Below are positions 10,576 through 21,242 of a DNA stretch of 64,000 nucleotides, piece after piece. How positions within the stretch are numbered: the stretch's first letter is position 1; each line of letters begins with the position of its first letter. A program made the translations under genes and the position numbers. Under the pieces are notes generated by a model. The model saw only the letters and a program-made list of their open reading frames with translations. It did no database searches and was not told the origin of the DNA. This stretch comes from Adiantum capillus-veneris (Eukaryota > Streptophyta > Polypodiopsida > Polypodiales > Pteridaceae): positions 25,424,396-25,488,395 of the forward strand of contig CM043960.1 in the NCBI GenBank assembly GCA_014529385.2. Direction: 5' to 3'.

Positions 10576-11163
10576 ACATAAATGTTTTGAAAGTCAGATA
10601 ATTCGAGAGCAAGTTTTCTACACGCCATCACCATCGCCATCGCCATCAAAGCTCTACGTTCAAACAACACACATGAAAGTGAGCCGCGAGCAATGATGTG
10701 TATGTGGTGGTGGTGGTTAGGACTTGGCAAACCGCCTTACAATTTTCAAGGGCTACACATAAACAAGTGTCTATGTGCAGGTCGACTTCAATGCACACAT
10801 GCAAATCATTGTTTTCCAATGATTGCCATGGACTAGGATCACCATAATATCGACCTGGCGATCAATTATTGGCGGCTTCGGCTTTGTATGCACCAAGGTT
10901 TACAGTCAGGATGCTTCTAAAGCGAGCGTGAAGATGTAATGATGCTCTAGATGCCGATGAAGATAGTGACAGAGATACTTGGTTGTTACACTGATTGGAA
11001 GGGTGGGTTCATCATGGCCAATAGAATCCAAGTAGCTGTCGTTGATGGTCTCCAATAATACATATATGTCTTATCGGTGAGTATTTTGGATATGTGTTTT
11101 TTTCTTTTTGTTAGCAAGAAGTTCTTTTAGCGTTATTTTGATTCCTAAAGTAAGTTTCATGCC
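10575..11163. other. Nothing recognised
   Basis: About 590 bases without a credible gene; includes a short GTGGTGGTGGTGG run near 10,703. Confidence 0.5.
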
Positions 11164-11192
11164 ACACACACACACACACAAGGGGGAGAGAA

Positions 11193-11251
<59 letters not shown>

Positions 11252-11359
11252 AGGGGGGGGGGGGGGGGGGGGGGGGGGGGAGGAATGGAGCACACGTGCA
11301 TGCGCGCGCACACACACACACACTCACACACACACATATATATGTATAGATAAATATAG

Positions 11360-11393
<34 letters not shown>
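11164..11393. repeat. Compound microsatellite: AC, AT, AG, poly-G, AC, TA, CT
   Basis: Seven adjoining simple tracts in 230 bp: (AC)n 11164-11180, (AT)n 11194-11224, (AG)n 11225-11252, a G run of about 28 bases 11253-11280, an AC-rich stretch 11307-11335, a short TA stretch, then (CT)n 11361-11393. Confidence 0.97.
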
Positions 11394-11396
<3 letters not shown>

Positions 11397-12351
11397 ATTA
11401 GAACATGCACAGGTGGGTGCTAGCGCCTCCTATTGCCTCCACCACGTCGTCCAAACCGCTATTGCTTATTTACTCCTCTATCATCAACTTTGCATAATCT
11501 AAAGCTCTTGGACTGGACTTTCGAATCATTTAAGTGTCCTGCTCCGGTCTTACATACCAGCCCCGAATGCTTTCCATATCCGACCTGTTCAATGGCTCTA
11601 TAAGATCTTGTCCACCATTATTTTGCAGTGCCTGAGACCTGGAACAGGTGGTAGTGGATATAACTTCGACAACGCTTGAACTCAAGAAAACTATGGAATT
11701 TGTTAGCTAACATTTATCATGTTTCTTTCTCGGAAACTTTGGTTTGACCGGAGGTGCAATATGATCATAACGCAGGCGCTGACCGTAAGAGAAAGACGCC
11801 ATCAAGCTGGAAGTGCAAGCACTAGAAGCCACCCTGATGGGCTCAATGGATGAGCCAAAAAAAGAATTTAGGTGGTGGGCAGATACAAATGGGGTTTTCT
11901 CCTGCAGGCTCTTACAACCTCCAGGGCCACCAGCTATGTCTTCTACTCTAGGCTCCTCAATCTCAACAGATTCCTCTACGTCGGGCTCAACATCATTTGC
12001 AGGTGCATGGGAACTGGTTGCCGGCTTTGTGCCTTTGTTTGTAGGAATTCATATTCATTGGATGCAAGCCACCCCGCATGCCGCTCCGTGTGTCTGGGAA
12101 AGCTGGCCAAGCGTGAGGTCGATATTGTGATGAAGGTTGTGGTGGGTGTGGGGGGTAGGAACAAACGAGCAGGCAGAGCAGGGCATCCGGAGGCGCCTGA
12201 GGAGGCCTTGGCTTCTCACCTACGGGTCCATATGGCTGCAGAATATCGATCTTATGGGAACAAATGGGCACGTGGAGGCTGCAAGGACCTGCAATGCTCT
12301 CTGCCTCATCACCAATAATGATCTCCGCCCGTTGACCATGTTTATCAGGTT
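11394..12351. other. No assigned gene; possible degraded interior of the LTR element to its right
   Basis: A minus-strand frame from about 12045 to 11707 is acidic at its start (VEPDVEESVEIEEPRVED) but has no ATG and no domain I know. It follows the gag region 12352-14277 on the same strand and could be interior sequence of that retroelement. The overlapping plus-strand frames look like shadows. Confidence 0.35.
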
Positions 12352-14277
12352 TCACATAAAAATTCTGTGTTTTGGCTTTTGTCCCATCAGCTTTTGTCCC
12401 TCTCGCACTTTTACTATCACATATGTGAGACTCTCCTTGTATTCTTTCAAGAACGATCTCCTAAGAGTAGGGTAAATCGTTTTTTCTTCCACCCTTAGGG
12501 TTCTATACCAATCCCCTGCCTTCCCACTTAAGGTTAGGCTTAACGCATTACTCTTATGTAGGTCATTGTGTTCTCCTAGAGAATCGCATATTTGTTCAAA
12601 CACTTCGATATGCTTTCTCACATCCCCATCTCCACTAAATTTTTGTGTGAGCTTGGCTATTTGTACTGCCTTACTTCTATGCTCTCTATCAGGCGTGTTA
12701 CGCATATTCTCAACAATAGATCGACCCATAGCTTGAGCAAATGTTGCCAAGTCACCTAAGTGAGTAGGCACTGTGGGTTAAGGCGCTCCAGATACTACAT
12801 GTGGAGTAGGTATTGGCATTGGGCTTGGCGCATAGGAAGCCCTTGGGTTCCACATGTGGTACGGTGTTGTGCCATGTGGCGGCCAAAAGTTCATATGTGT
12901 GGCCCTAGGAATAGCAAACGTCAGATGTGACATGCTAATGCTAGCCGGTATAGTCCCATGGAAATAAGAACTTGGGTGTTGTGGTTGTGGAGCATAGGTA
13001 GTTGAAACAATGGGAGGGGTAGGGACTACATGAGTGCGTTGACTCATAGGTGCATATGATTGGTACACACTTGTAGGTACTGTTACATGCATTGAGCTAC
13101 CATGTAGTGGTGCTTTAAATGAGGTCCATGGCGTGTGTTTCTCGGCATGTCCATCATTGGGGTAAGCATGGTATCCGTGGTGTCATCAAGGGAAAGATGA
13201 GCTAGACTTGGAAAGGTAAAGCTATCACTTGTGGGCTCAGATTGTAATGAGACCCCTGGCGAAACAACATATGGAGGATCCATCGGACTTACCGAGGGAG
13301 TCTCCATTTGCGATAAGGTTGGTTGTTTAGCCTTTCTTGTATCCAAGAATCTCATGAGACCCGTTGAAGGCATGTTGATCCCCTTGTTCTGTCTCTCTAA
13401 CTCAATGACCCTATGGATGACCTCACAAACTCTTTGTTGTTGATCCTCCACACTAGTAGCACCCATTGTGGATTAAAGGACATCTAACCAACCCACGTGA
13501 TAGGTGTGACCTGTGTATAGGTCGGTTAGAGTTTTCGTTTGTAGTTCGTACTCCCGGTTCTCATTTAAGAACGCTCCATCTAGGATTGAGGTGCTAGGGG
13601 TGTCCTATGAGCTAGATGCAATGTTGCTTTCTAGGGGTTGGCCCTTAGCGGTTGCTAAGTCAAGAGCACTCGATTGCTCTCCTAGCAAAGATATTGACAT
13701 AGGAGCTTTCGATTTTAACTCTCTTCATTGCTTCGCCTTGCGTAAGCTCTCGATTTCCTTTTTCCTAGCCGCAATGATATACTAGCTCAACCTCTTGCAC
13801 TTCGGCAAGGCTTCTACCGTCGGGTAATATGACCTCGGAGGGAAATAACTCTGAAGAGTCAAGACGTGCAGTGAATGAAGTATTCACATGCATATTCTCT
13901 AAGGGTATAGGATCTACGTTGGTCATGGATGGAGAATTTACTTCCCCACCCCCCTCATTTACATCATTAGCTCCATGTTCGGAGCGAGTGGCTCTACTAA
14001 AGGTTTCCTTCAAGCGGCTAAGCACGCTCGGACCAGACCGAGGGACCATGGTATGCATGCCTTGGCTTGAGCTATCGGGATTAGGCATTGGGAAACCCTC
14101 CATGACGTCGTAGTCAGAGGAAGAGTCACTAGCCGCTATGTTCAGGTCTTGGTTTGTACTACCTTGAGTCCCCGCCGAGGGCTCGGAACCTAAGGTAGGT
14201 GGATACTGAGAACTCGTGTAAGTCGAAATTCTCCCTAGTTGCTCCGTCTCTAGCACATGACCAGAGCGCAGATGCAT
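12352..14277 (-). pseudogene. Gag region of the tandem LTR element (broken)
   Basis: Read on the minus strand, the region starts at 14277 with MHLRSGHVL, a common opening of plant gypsy gags. It continues through a low-complexity Ser/Pro-rich stretch interrupted by stops (13466-13765), a Pro/His/Tyr-rich part (13092-12778), and ends with a recognisable retrotransposon gag domain at 12771-12352 (FSGDGDVRKHIEVFEQICD; LTLSGKAGDWYRTL). At least two in-frame stops and a change of frame break it. The 5' LTR and primer site lie upstream at 15022-15607 and 14998-15017. No protease or RT follows on the left. Confidence 0.75.
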
Positions 14278-14997
14278 GTGCCTTAGACAACTTACAAGCG
14301 TCGGCGAATAACCTCGAAGGTTAACCGCTTACTTTTTTGAGCGTCCGTTTTCATTCCTTTTTTTTACTGTTTCTTAATGATCGGTTTTTTTTATTAAAGT
14401 GTGTGATAGCTCGAAACGAGCGAATCACTCAGAGGGTCGCGGTGTGCTTTACAGCACAACGTTCGGTCACCTAAAGTTCCGTTGGTCCTCAAAAAGTCGA
14501 TTTTTAGCTACGTGTGAAGCTAAAATATGTAATTTTAAAGGGCGACTGAGACCTAAGCCTTAGCGCGAACTTAGGCTTGGGTCTAGGCTTGGGTCTGGGA
14601 GATATTCCCTATCCCGGTCCTACCTTTAAATTTTTTTATTTTATTTTATTTTTAAAAAGGATAAGGTCGCCGCGGCCTGCGCGCGAGCACACATACACTC
14701 TACCTACCTACTTACAACTAATATACCTACTGTTAAACACTAACACACTTCATTAGCTCTCACAGATCTACTTCCTACTTACTGTACTTTGTATTACACA
14801 GAACTAACAACCTTAATACTAATTCCTTATGACAGAGAAAAAACACAGTACCTTTGAAAACTCCATTAACAAAGAAGTACACAGTAGCAACACAAAATCC
14901 TTCTTCTCAACACACAAACCCTCCTTCCTTACCTTTCCTACAATTGAAATTGCACCACAAAAGAAGCACATAGTGCCATTCAAGCTTAGTGTATGGC
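14278..14997 (-). other. Leader of the tandem LTR element
   Basis: 720 bases between the primer site and the gag start on the minus strand. AT-rich with some palindromic stretches; no gene. Confidence 0.55.
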
Positions 14998-15017
14998 ATT
15001 CCCCGGCAGTGGCGCCA
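14998..15017 (-). other. Primer-binding site of the tandem LTR element
   Basis: Four bases inside the LTR the minus strand reads TGGCGCCACTGCCGGGGAAT. This differs at two positions from the plant gypsy site TGGCGCCGTTGCCGGGGA, which is complementary to aspartate tRNA. It shows that the LTR 15022-15607 acts as a 5' LTR for the sequence to its left. Confidence 0.8.
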
Positions 15018-15021
15018 AAAA

Positions 15022-15258
15022 TGTGCGCGTATGTCACACGTGTCAATGCAAAGAACTTGCCGATACACTGTGTGCAAGCCACAAATGGCTCCAAGCACAC
15101 GACAAGCCTAAGCTAGTAAGCTCAAAGATGGCGATGGTGTGTCACTCGCCGCTCTACGCTTGCTGTCGTGGAGGATTCCTCGTCGCAAAGAAGAGGGAAA
15201 CGCCGCTATGCCGCGCTCAACCGCCTCACCACCGTCGTGCCGCCGTAATGCTCGATCG

Positions 15259-15293
<35 letters not shown>

Positions 15294-15607
15294 GCATACA
15301 CACACACATAAGGAGATGAACAACAAGAAGATGGAGATGGAGCAAGAGCACTCTTCAATTGCACAAATGAGAGAATGAGTGAATTTTAGGTTTAGTTGAC
15401 AATTATATGAGCTCACCCCATTCACACTTGGGCGCTCATGCTTAGCCAACTAATCCCTTGAATGTTCCAGTTAGAGTGTGTCTCTCATCGGTGGTCACTC
15501 TTACCCTTTTCCTATTGGACCGACAAGCCCTTTACCTGACTCTACCAAGTAATTAATACAACATCAGTTGTAGATGATAGGGTGTCCGTGAGCCGTGACG
15601 GTTAACA
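15022..15607 (-). repeat. Central LTR (primer site on one side, polypurine tract on the other)
   Basis: 586 bp with TG...CA ends, matching 18934-19586 along its length; includes (CT)n at 15261-15290. To the left is a primer site with gag behind it. To the right, 15608-15620 is a polypurine tract on the minus strand (AGGAAGGGGGGCA). So one LTR serves as the 5' LTR of a left copy and the 3' LTR of a right copy. It has no matching 5-bp flanks. Confidence 0.82.
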
Positions 15608-15620
15608 TGCCCCCCTTCCT
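15608..15620 (-). other. Polypurine tract
   Basis: The minus strand reads AGGAAGGGGGGCA directly before the LTR start TGTTAACC. This is the plus-strand primer of LTR elements and belongs to the copy on the right. Confidence 0.75.
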
Positions 15621-17124
15621 GATGTAGATTCTATCCTCGGAAGCTATTGATTTAAAGCTCGTTCGTCGCGGTGGAAGAGCCTTCTAGATGAATGTCCTTA
15701 GCCTTCTTCAGTCACTGCAAAATCAAACAACATTGGCACTGTAATTGCATTCTCATATACAATTAAAAAGCATATGCAATTTTAGGAAGACAATTTGATT
15801 GGTAGCATAATTCTAAACCATTTGTTAGCAATAAACATTAAATTGCAATATAATCAAACGCATAAATAGTTGTAAAGGTAAAAAACTAAACAAGTTCGGG
15901 GTCGCTAATTCAACGATCAAAAGGCACTAAAGATCGACTATTAATACCATGGGTAAGCTTCTTAATTTTCTCTGGTCAATTAAGTTGTTTAATCACGAGA
16001 GCCAAGTATTTCATGTTCGAGGGCTGACTAGAGGCTATACCTAGAAGACCTTGTAGTTAAGCTACGATAAAAGGAATTTCTCATGAAATCATCGCCTGAT
16101 TGATTACCTTTTCTTTGACCCCCCAAAGTCTTTTCGCAGTGATTCAATTTTGATGTGTGTGCTTATTTTGTATGCCTTGGGTTTTTTGCTTTTCAAGGAA
16201 AAGCACCCACATTGGGAACCTCTAGGGCTCTAGTACCATAGGCGATACATGTGAGTGAAGTACCAAATCAAGATGAGATTTCTCTTCCAGCTTAAGATTT
16301 TACATTGTAGCACTTTGATTTTTTGTTTGTTCGTTTTCAATAACTTAGGGGGGCCATATAACATTGTTACCCTCCCCAGGCTCATCACACTAGTAAACTC
16401 CCTTTATAATACTTAAGCTAAAGGTCAATAGGGACTAAACCCACTGGAAAGCCCTAGTACATTTCACACAATGCTGCCTGAATCGGATTAAGAACCTAAG
16501 TAACCATTGATTATTAGGAAGGCATTCCCCATGGTATTAAGAGAAGATCTCTAACACCTAGCTTGGTCAAACTAGCTTAGTCGGACTGCTTGATTTTTAA
16601 ACCTAGACAAGTGATTATGACAAAAAAATTGCATTGAATTTAATGTTTGATACTAAGAAAATGTGTTGAATATTATGCTACCAATCACAATGAAAGCAGA
16701 CAAACAGGGATGCAAAAAGATAAGGGGCAATGCTAATGGATAAGAAACACCTATTTGTGTTGATGGTCACCCTTGATTTGAAGTGTGAATGAGAGAAAGA
16801 TTCCATGAAGGTCCAAATCCTAACCACAGCAACACGTTCCTGTACACACTAGGAAACACAAAGAATACCTCTAGGAGGCACATCAGTGGGAAGAAAGAAC
16901 TTTGCTAATCACTAAACTCTAAAACAGAAACACTCCTATCGTTCTAATCCTACCTACCCTCCATCACTCGAGTGATGAGTATCAAAGGTATTTTATGACA
17001 TAGGTTTCTGTTTCAGTGTACCGGATGTGAATGTGTAGGTTTGGTCAATGTTTTTCTTTTGTGCATACTCGTTTGCTAATTGCTCTTGCTCTTTATTATT
17101 TTTGTTTTTTGTAAGTATAAGGCT
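15621..17124 (-). other. Untranslated 3' interior of the right LTR-element copy; no gene seen
   Basis: About 1.5 kb, AT-rich, with no frame of note. It sits between the last coding frame (17125) and the polypurine tract, as in elements with long 3' untranslated interiors. Confidence 0.5.
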
Positions 17125-18933
17125 TTATATATACATTCCCCAAGATTGGGAGATTGAGAGGTCAGGGAGGAAGGTTGAGAGGGAAGCAAGTGAATGATGG
17201 ATGTCAGCAAATACTCCCCCCTTCCTTGGGTACATCATACCTTTTGGAATGATTTCCTTACCTTTTGAAACCAATTGTTCCAAGTTGTTATGGGTGAAGG
17301 CTTTAACCAATAGTTTCAACCGCCCTATGCGTTTCATCTAGTTGCAAGGGTGGTAAGGTACTCTCCCATGATTTTATTTGCAACATTGTTGTAGGTGGTG
17401 AACTTACAACGGGAGGTGAAAACTTTTTCTTGCTTGTTTGGATATGTGCAATGGTAGCTGGAGGTTGTGTCGTAGCTTCTATTTCCGTATAGGAACTACA
17501 CGAAGAGCAAGAAGCTTCATTTGATTTTGCTGTTCCTAAGATAGGAGGAACAAATCGTTCTTTTTTCGGTACCCCAACTAGCTCTGGAGCAGGTGTGTAG
17601 CATTTTGTGAATTTTTTTCTTTCCACGATCGTTGATTCGTTTTGCAACTACGTGATTGGGCTCACATGGGTCAGGTGACAAGTAAGAACACAATCTACGT
17701 TTTGGCACCCAGATTTGATCATTTCCTTGATAGTAGCCTTGGGCTTCCAATAGTTGTTTAGGAATTCAACGCAACGTTTATTTATATTTCTTGGGGCGAG
17801 TGGGACGTTTCTTACAAGGCTTGTGTTTTTTAGCATCAACTATGGTCGCTAAACTAGCTTTAGGGACCCACTTGTATGTTTTCTTTGTTATATTAGGATG
17901 AGTCTTGTTAGAAGCTATATGCAGTGCTTCTAACATATTTAACGGTACGAGTGGTGGCATTTCATCCCCCTCAGGTGTTACCGAGGTCGTCCCCCTATTT
18001 CACCAAGTATCTATGGTTGCTGCTAGGTGGACCCAATCCACATTGTCCGACTCATTCATCCCAGGTAGTACATCCATATAAGGAGAATCTTCCCCAACAT
18101 CAGTGTCCGCTTTACACGTGTAACAATAGTGCAATGGGGCCAAGTCAACTGTGGTGTCAAATCTATGATCAATTATAAACTTATTTCCTAGAGGATGGCT
18201 CCACCAGTTACAACATCCACTCGAATGACAGAATCTTGGAACTGCAAGTAGACATGGTTTTTAAACCAATCATGCACCATTTTTGCTTCCTTCATGAAAG
18301 GACATCCTAAGATCATCTCGAATGCCATAGTGTGTTTGGAGAAATCCATAACAATGAAGGTAATTCTTATTTTATGTCCAAAGACCTTGGTCTTGAGATC
18401 CCCGGGGAGGTCACCTAATAAAAATGTAACCTATCACGTGAGTTCAACAAAAGGGTATTTAAAGTCCTTGAAACTTACAGAAATATATATACAAAAGGGA
18501 ATTATTTTTTCAAATTTGAAAAAAACTTACAGATTTTAAAAGAAAAGGGTAGATTATATTCTTAACAAAATTCACAAATATGGGGTTTTACAAAAATGTC
18601 TTGAACGCACGTGATAACAATAGACCCATTGGCCATCTTCAATACTGTGGTTGTGGTCACAAGGTGAGGTCTTCCCATAGTTTCCCATCAATTTTTAGTC
18701 ACAATGCTAACCCCAGCGCCACCATCAAGGATTCCCTTCACAATCAATCCCTTAGTAGTGATTGGTATGGTCGCATTGGATTCATCACCCTCAAAGTATT
18801 GTCCCAGCTTGTTATCTGGTATTTCTATAAGAAGGTTCTAATTTAGGTTGGGTTGTGGATCTAAGTGTTCCTCCTCTATTTTCTTCTTCCAAGTGAAGTC
18901 CATGTGAAATGCACTCGGATGTGGGGACTCTCT
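17125..18933 (-). pseudogene. Protease-like and downstream ORF remnant of the LTR element, right copy
   Basis: Minus strand, read from the LTR at 18933: a frame with PITTKGLIVKGILDGGAGVS resembles the entry to a retroviral-type aspartic protease (the position of D-S/T-G reads DGG). It continues with TMGRPHLVTTT and KMANGSI and is broken by two stops. Further left are Lys/Pro-rich frames (17960-17125, e.g. ASLATIVDAKKHKPC) that I cannot assign. No RT or integrase motif was found. The frame is open right up to the LTR boundary at 18934, so the LTR interrupts it. Confidence 0.55.
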
Positions 18934-19167
18934 TGTGCGCGTATGTCGCACGTGTCAATGCAAGGAACTTGCTGATACACTGTGTGCGAGCCACAAATGG
19001 CTCCAAGCACACAACAAGCCTAAACTATTAAGCTCAAAGATGGCGATGGTGTGTCACTCACCGCTCTACGCTTGCTGTCATGGAGGATTCCTCGCCGCGA
19101 AGAAGAGGGAGACGTCGCTACGTTGCACTCAACCGCCTCGCCACCGTCGTGCCGCCGCAATGCTCGA

Positions 19168-19261
<94 letters not shown>

Positions 19262-19586
19262 ACACACACACACACACACACAAGGAGATGAAGAAGAAGA
19301 AGATGGAGATGGAGATGGAGCAAGAGCACTCTTCAATTGCACAAATGAGAGAATGAGTGAATTTTAGGTTTATTTGACTTTTATATGAGTTCGCCCCACT
19401 CACACTTGGGTGCCCAAGCTTAGCCAACTAATCCCTTGAATGTTCCAGTTAGAGTGCACCTCTCATCGACGATCACTTTTACCCTTTTCCTTGTTGGACC
19501 AACAAGCCCAGTACTTGACTCTACCAAGTAAATAATACAACATCTATCGTAGGTGATAGGGTGTCCATGAGCCGTGAGGGTTAACA
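18934..19586 (-). repeat. Right LTR, possibly solo, with TCTCT/TCTCC flanks
   Basis: 653 bp, partner of 15022-15607 and longer because of an 87-bp (CT)n at 19171-19257. It lacks a primer site on its left and a clear polypurine tract on its right. The flanks are tctct (18929-18933) and tctcc (19587-19591), a 4-of-5 match. On the minus strand a coding frame can be followed from 19,680 to the right border and on from the left border in the same phase. That fits a solo LTR inserted in older coding sequence; a 5' LTR beside a large deletion is the alternative. Confidence 0.65.
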
Positions 19587-19625
19587 TCTCCAAAAGTTGC
19601 GAATGGTGGCTGCAGTGACTCCAAC

Positions 19626-20057
19626 ATGTGTGGTTTTATCAATGTGCCTAGAGGCATAAAATCTTTCTCTGGAGGATACTTGTGGAAGCTTTCCTATTGG
19701 GGAACTATTATCCAAAAAAACATAATGAATGGATTATGTATTAACTACAAGAGGCTGGAAACCATGAAACACATTTTCATGAACTGTGTGTATGTGAGAT
19801 CATCATTAAATGACATGTGTATGCTGCATTGGAAGGTTAATAAATTTCAATTGGTCTTTGGTTTAATTGATTTGGATGACATTGGCCTTCAAATGTTTAT
19901 GATGCACCTTAGGGTTGGGATGTTAGTGATTATTTGGGAGGCAAGAAACACGGCAATGTTTGATTGTTACTTCAGTGGTTATACTTTGCCTTGTACCTAT
20001 TTGAATACTAGACTGTTACAAGACTACACTGCATTGCTATCTCACATTCAGTGGTAG
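19626..20057 (+). pseudogene. LINE reverse transcriptase C-terminal zinc-binding fragment
   Basis: A 143-codon frame with GLCINYKRLETMKHIFMNC, then WEARN near the end. This is the pattern of the zf-RVT zinc-binding region at the 3' end of plant LINE reverse transcriptases (Cys...ET..H.F..C). Everything upstream of this region is missing, as expected of a 5'-truncated LINE. No poly-A tail is visible; an (GA)n tract follows at 20130. Confidence 0.55.
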
Positions 20058-20122
20058 ATGCATGAGTTCATCAAACGGATGTAACAATATGTGCAAGATA
20101 ATATAGATACAAAGAGATTCCC

Positions 20123-20129
<7 letters not shown>

Positions 20130-20188
<59 letters not shown>
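20130..20188. repeat. (GA)n microsatellite
   Basis: About 58 bases of GA; a second imperfect GA/GATA-rich stretch runs at 20,330-20,450. Confidence 0.97.
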
Positions 20189-20191
<3 letters not shown>

Positions 20192-20399
20192 GATAGAGAG
20201 AGAGAGAGGTTAGAGGGATTGAGAATCCTCGGAATCTTTTGATTGTTGCAGGATATATCCGGGCCAAGAAGCTTTAGGCTATTTTTGATGGATGCAAAGT
20301 CAAGGTGTCTCTCTTCCCCTTCTCCATCTCTCTCTCTCCCCTTCTCTCTCTATATGGGGGGCGGGGACACATGGAGAGAGATAGGGAGATAGATATAGA

Positions 20400-20560
20400 G
20401 AGATAGGGAAATAGATATCGAGAGATAGGGAGAGAAAGAGAGAGAAGAAAAAATCTCGCTCCAAAAATTGATTTTGGAGCAAAGCGAGCATTTCTTTTTT
20501 TCTCAATTGAGCAAAAAAATGTAAAAAGCTCCATCAAAAAGCTTCCTCCATACCTCAACT
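20400..20560 (-). repeat. Right inverted end of the 10.57-kb insertion
   Basis: Contains the hairpin CTCGCTCCAAAA...TTTTGGAGCAAAGCGAG (20456-20490) and a second palindrome around CTCAATTGAG (20501-20510). In reverse complement it follows the order of 9989-10160: G-rich end, AAGCTTTTT, TTTTTGCTCAATTGAG, GCTCGCT, CT-rich run. Confidence 0.55.
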
Positions 20561-20651
20561 CCGTGATTGGCTTCAACTTCATTGTCATTGGGGAGAGCAT
20601 CTTTGATGAGGTTAACTGTTGCACCATTTGGGCGCTTATTGTTGAATAGTT
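20561..20651 (-). pseudogene. Gypsy-1 gag end (piece between two insertions)
   Basis: The minus strand reads ATVNLIKDALPNDNEVEANH in frame up to the 10-bp duplication. Its continuation is at 9978 leftward; its upstream part is at 25753 rightward, beyond Copia-2. Confidence 0.6.
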
Positions 20652-20879
20652 TGTTACCATATACATGTGGTAGTGATGTGCGTGAACACACTAGGACCGC
20701 CATGGCATTTTTTCCCTCTTTAGGAGGTTTTTTCCCCCGTGCATTGTATATAGGCCCATTCATTCTAGGGCTATCTATCTTTCCATTTCACACTAAGTAA
20801 TACACTCTCTATTGTGTGCCTTGAGCTTTCTTCGTCTTCTCCAAGCTATGTGTGTTTCTCTGCAACCCTAATTCCAACA
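20652..20879 (+). repeat. 5' LTR of Copia-2
   Basis: 228 bp, TGTTACC...TTCCAACA. Confidence 0.95.
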
Positions 20880-20880
20880 A

Positions 20881-20893
20881 TTGGTATCAGAGC
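20881..20893 (+). other. Primer-binding site of Copia-2
   Basis: TTGGTATCAGAGC starts two bases after the 5' LTR; it is complementary to initiator methionine tRNA. Confidence 0.9.
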
Positions 20894-21242
20894 AAGTTGC
20901 GTCCCCCCGGGCTTAGTCGCCAGCTGCTCCAGCACACGCCTGCTCACTTTCTCCGATTTCAGTGAGGTTTGGCGAGCGTTCGCAGGTCGACAAATATTTC
21001 GGGAGAGCTCATATACCTCAGTCTGCTCAGATTTCTAATTCAGGCTCATTTTGGCCTCCGTTTCCACTACAGGAAGGTGTGCATAGGCAATTTTTTCATT
21101 TTGTGTAGAATTTTTGTTAGTGTCAAATACTGCACAAGAGGTCCCATACAGACTACTGTGGGTTGTGCTATATAGCACGTGTTGGTCTCACTCAATTTCT
21201 CCTCATTTTGAGCAATTTTCACATCAGGTGCAGACATTTTCC

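Larger units (their letters stand above)
9979..20570. mobile_element. 10.57-kb insertion with relic inverted ends and 10-bp target duplication (Mutator-like?)
   Basis: CCATGATTGG (9979-9988) and CCGTGATTGG (20561-20570) flank the block 9989-20560 and match at 9 of 10 positions. The Gypsy-1 reading frame on either side is in the same phase across these 10 bases. Both block ends, read inward, start with a G-rich stretch and then share AAGCTTTTT, TTTTTGCTCAAYTGAG, a GAGCGAGC/GCTCGCT palindrome region and a CT-rich run. A 9-11-bp duplication and long, diverged inverted ends are the pattern of Mutator-like elements. I found no transposase inside, so it would be non-autonomous. The contents are retroelement debris, a LINE tail and microsatellites. 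Confidence 0.6.

Noticed and set aside
10357-10730. Frames with SLSLSL and RERERE runs over (CT)n, also at 11071-11353, 15108-15449, 19020-19427, 43042-43428 and 45108-45473
   Set aside because: They are translations of dinucleotide repeats open in every frame, not genes.
10850-11060. Short GGFGFV-like peptide suggesting a receptor-kinase fragment
   Set aside because: Only one loose motif, surrounded by stops, with no other kinase subdomain in any frame.
12137-12475. Plus-strand frames of 105-148 codons around 11813-12475
   Set aside because: Shadow frames opposite and beside the minus-strand gag; no motif.
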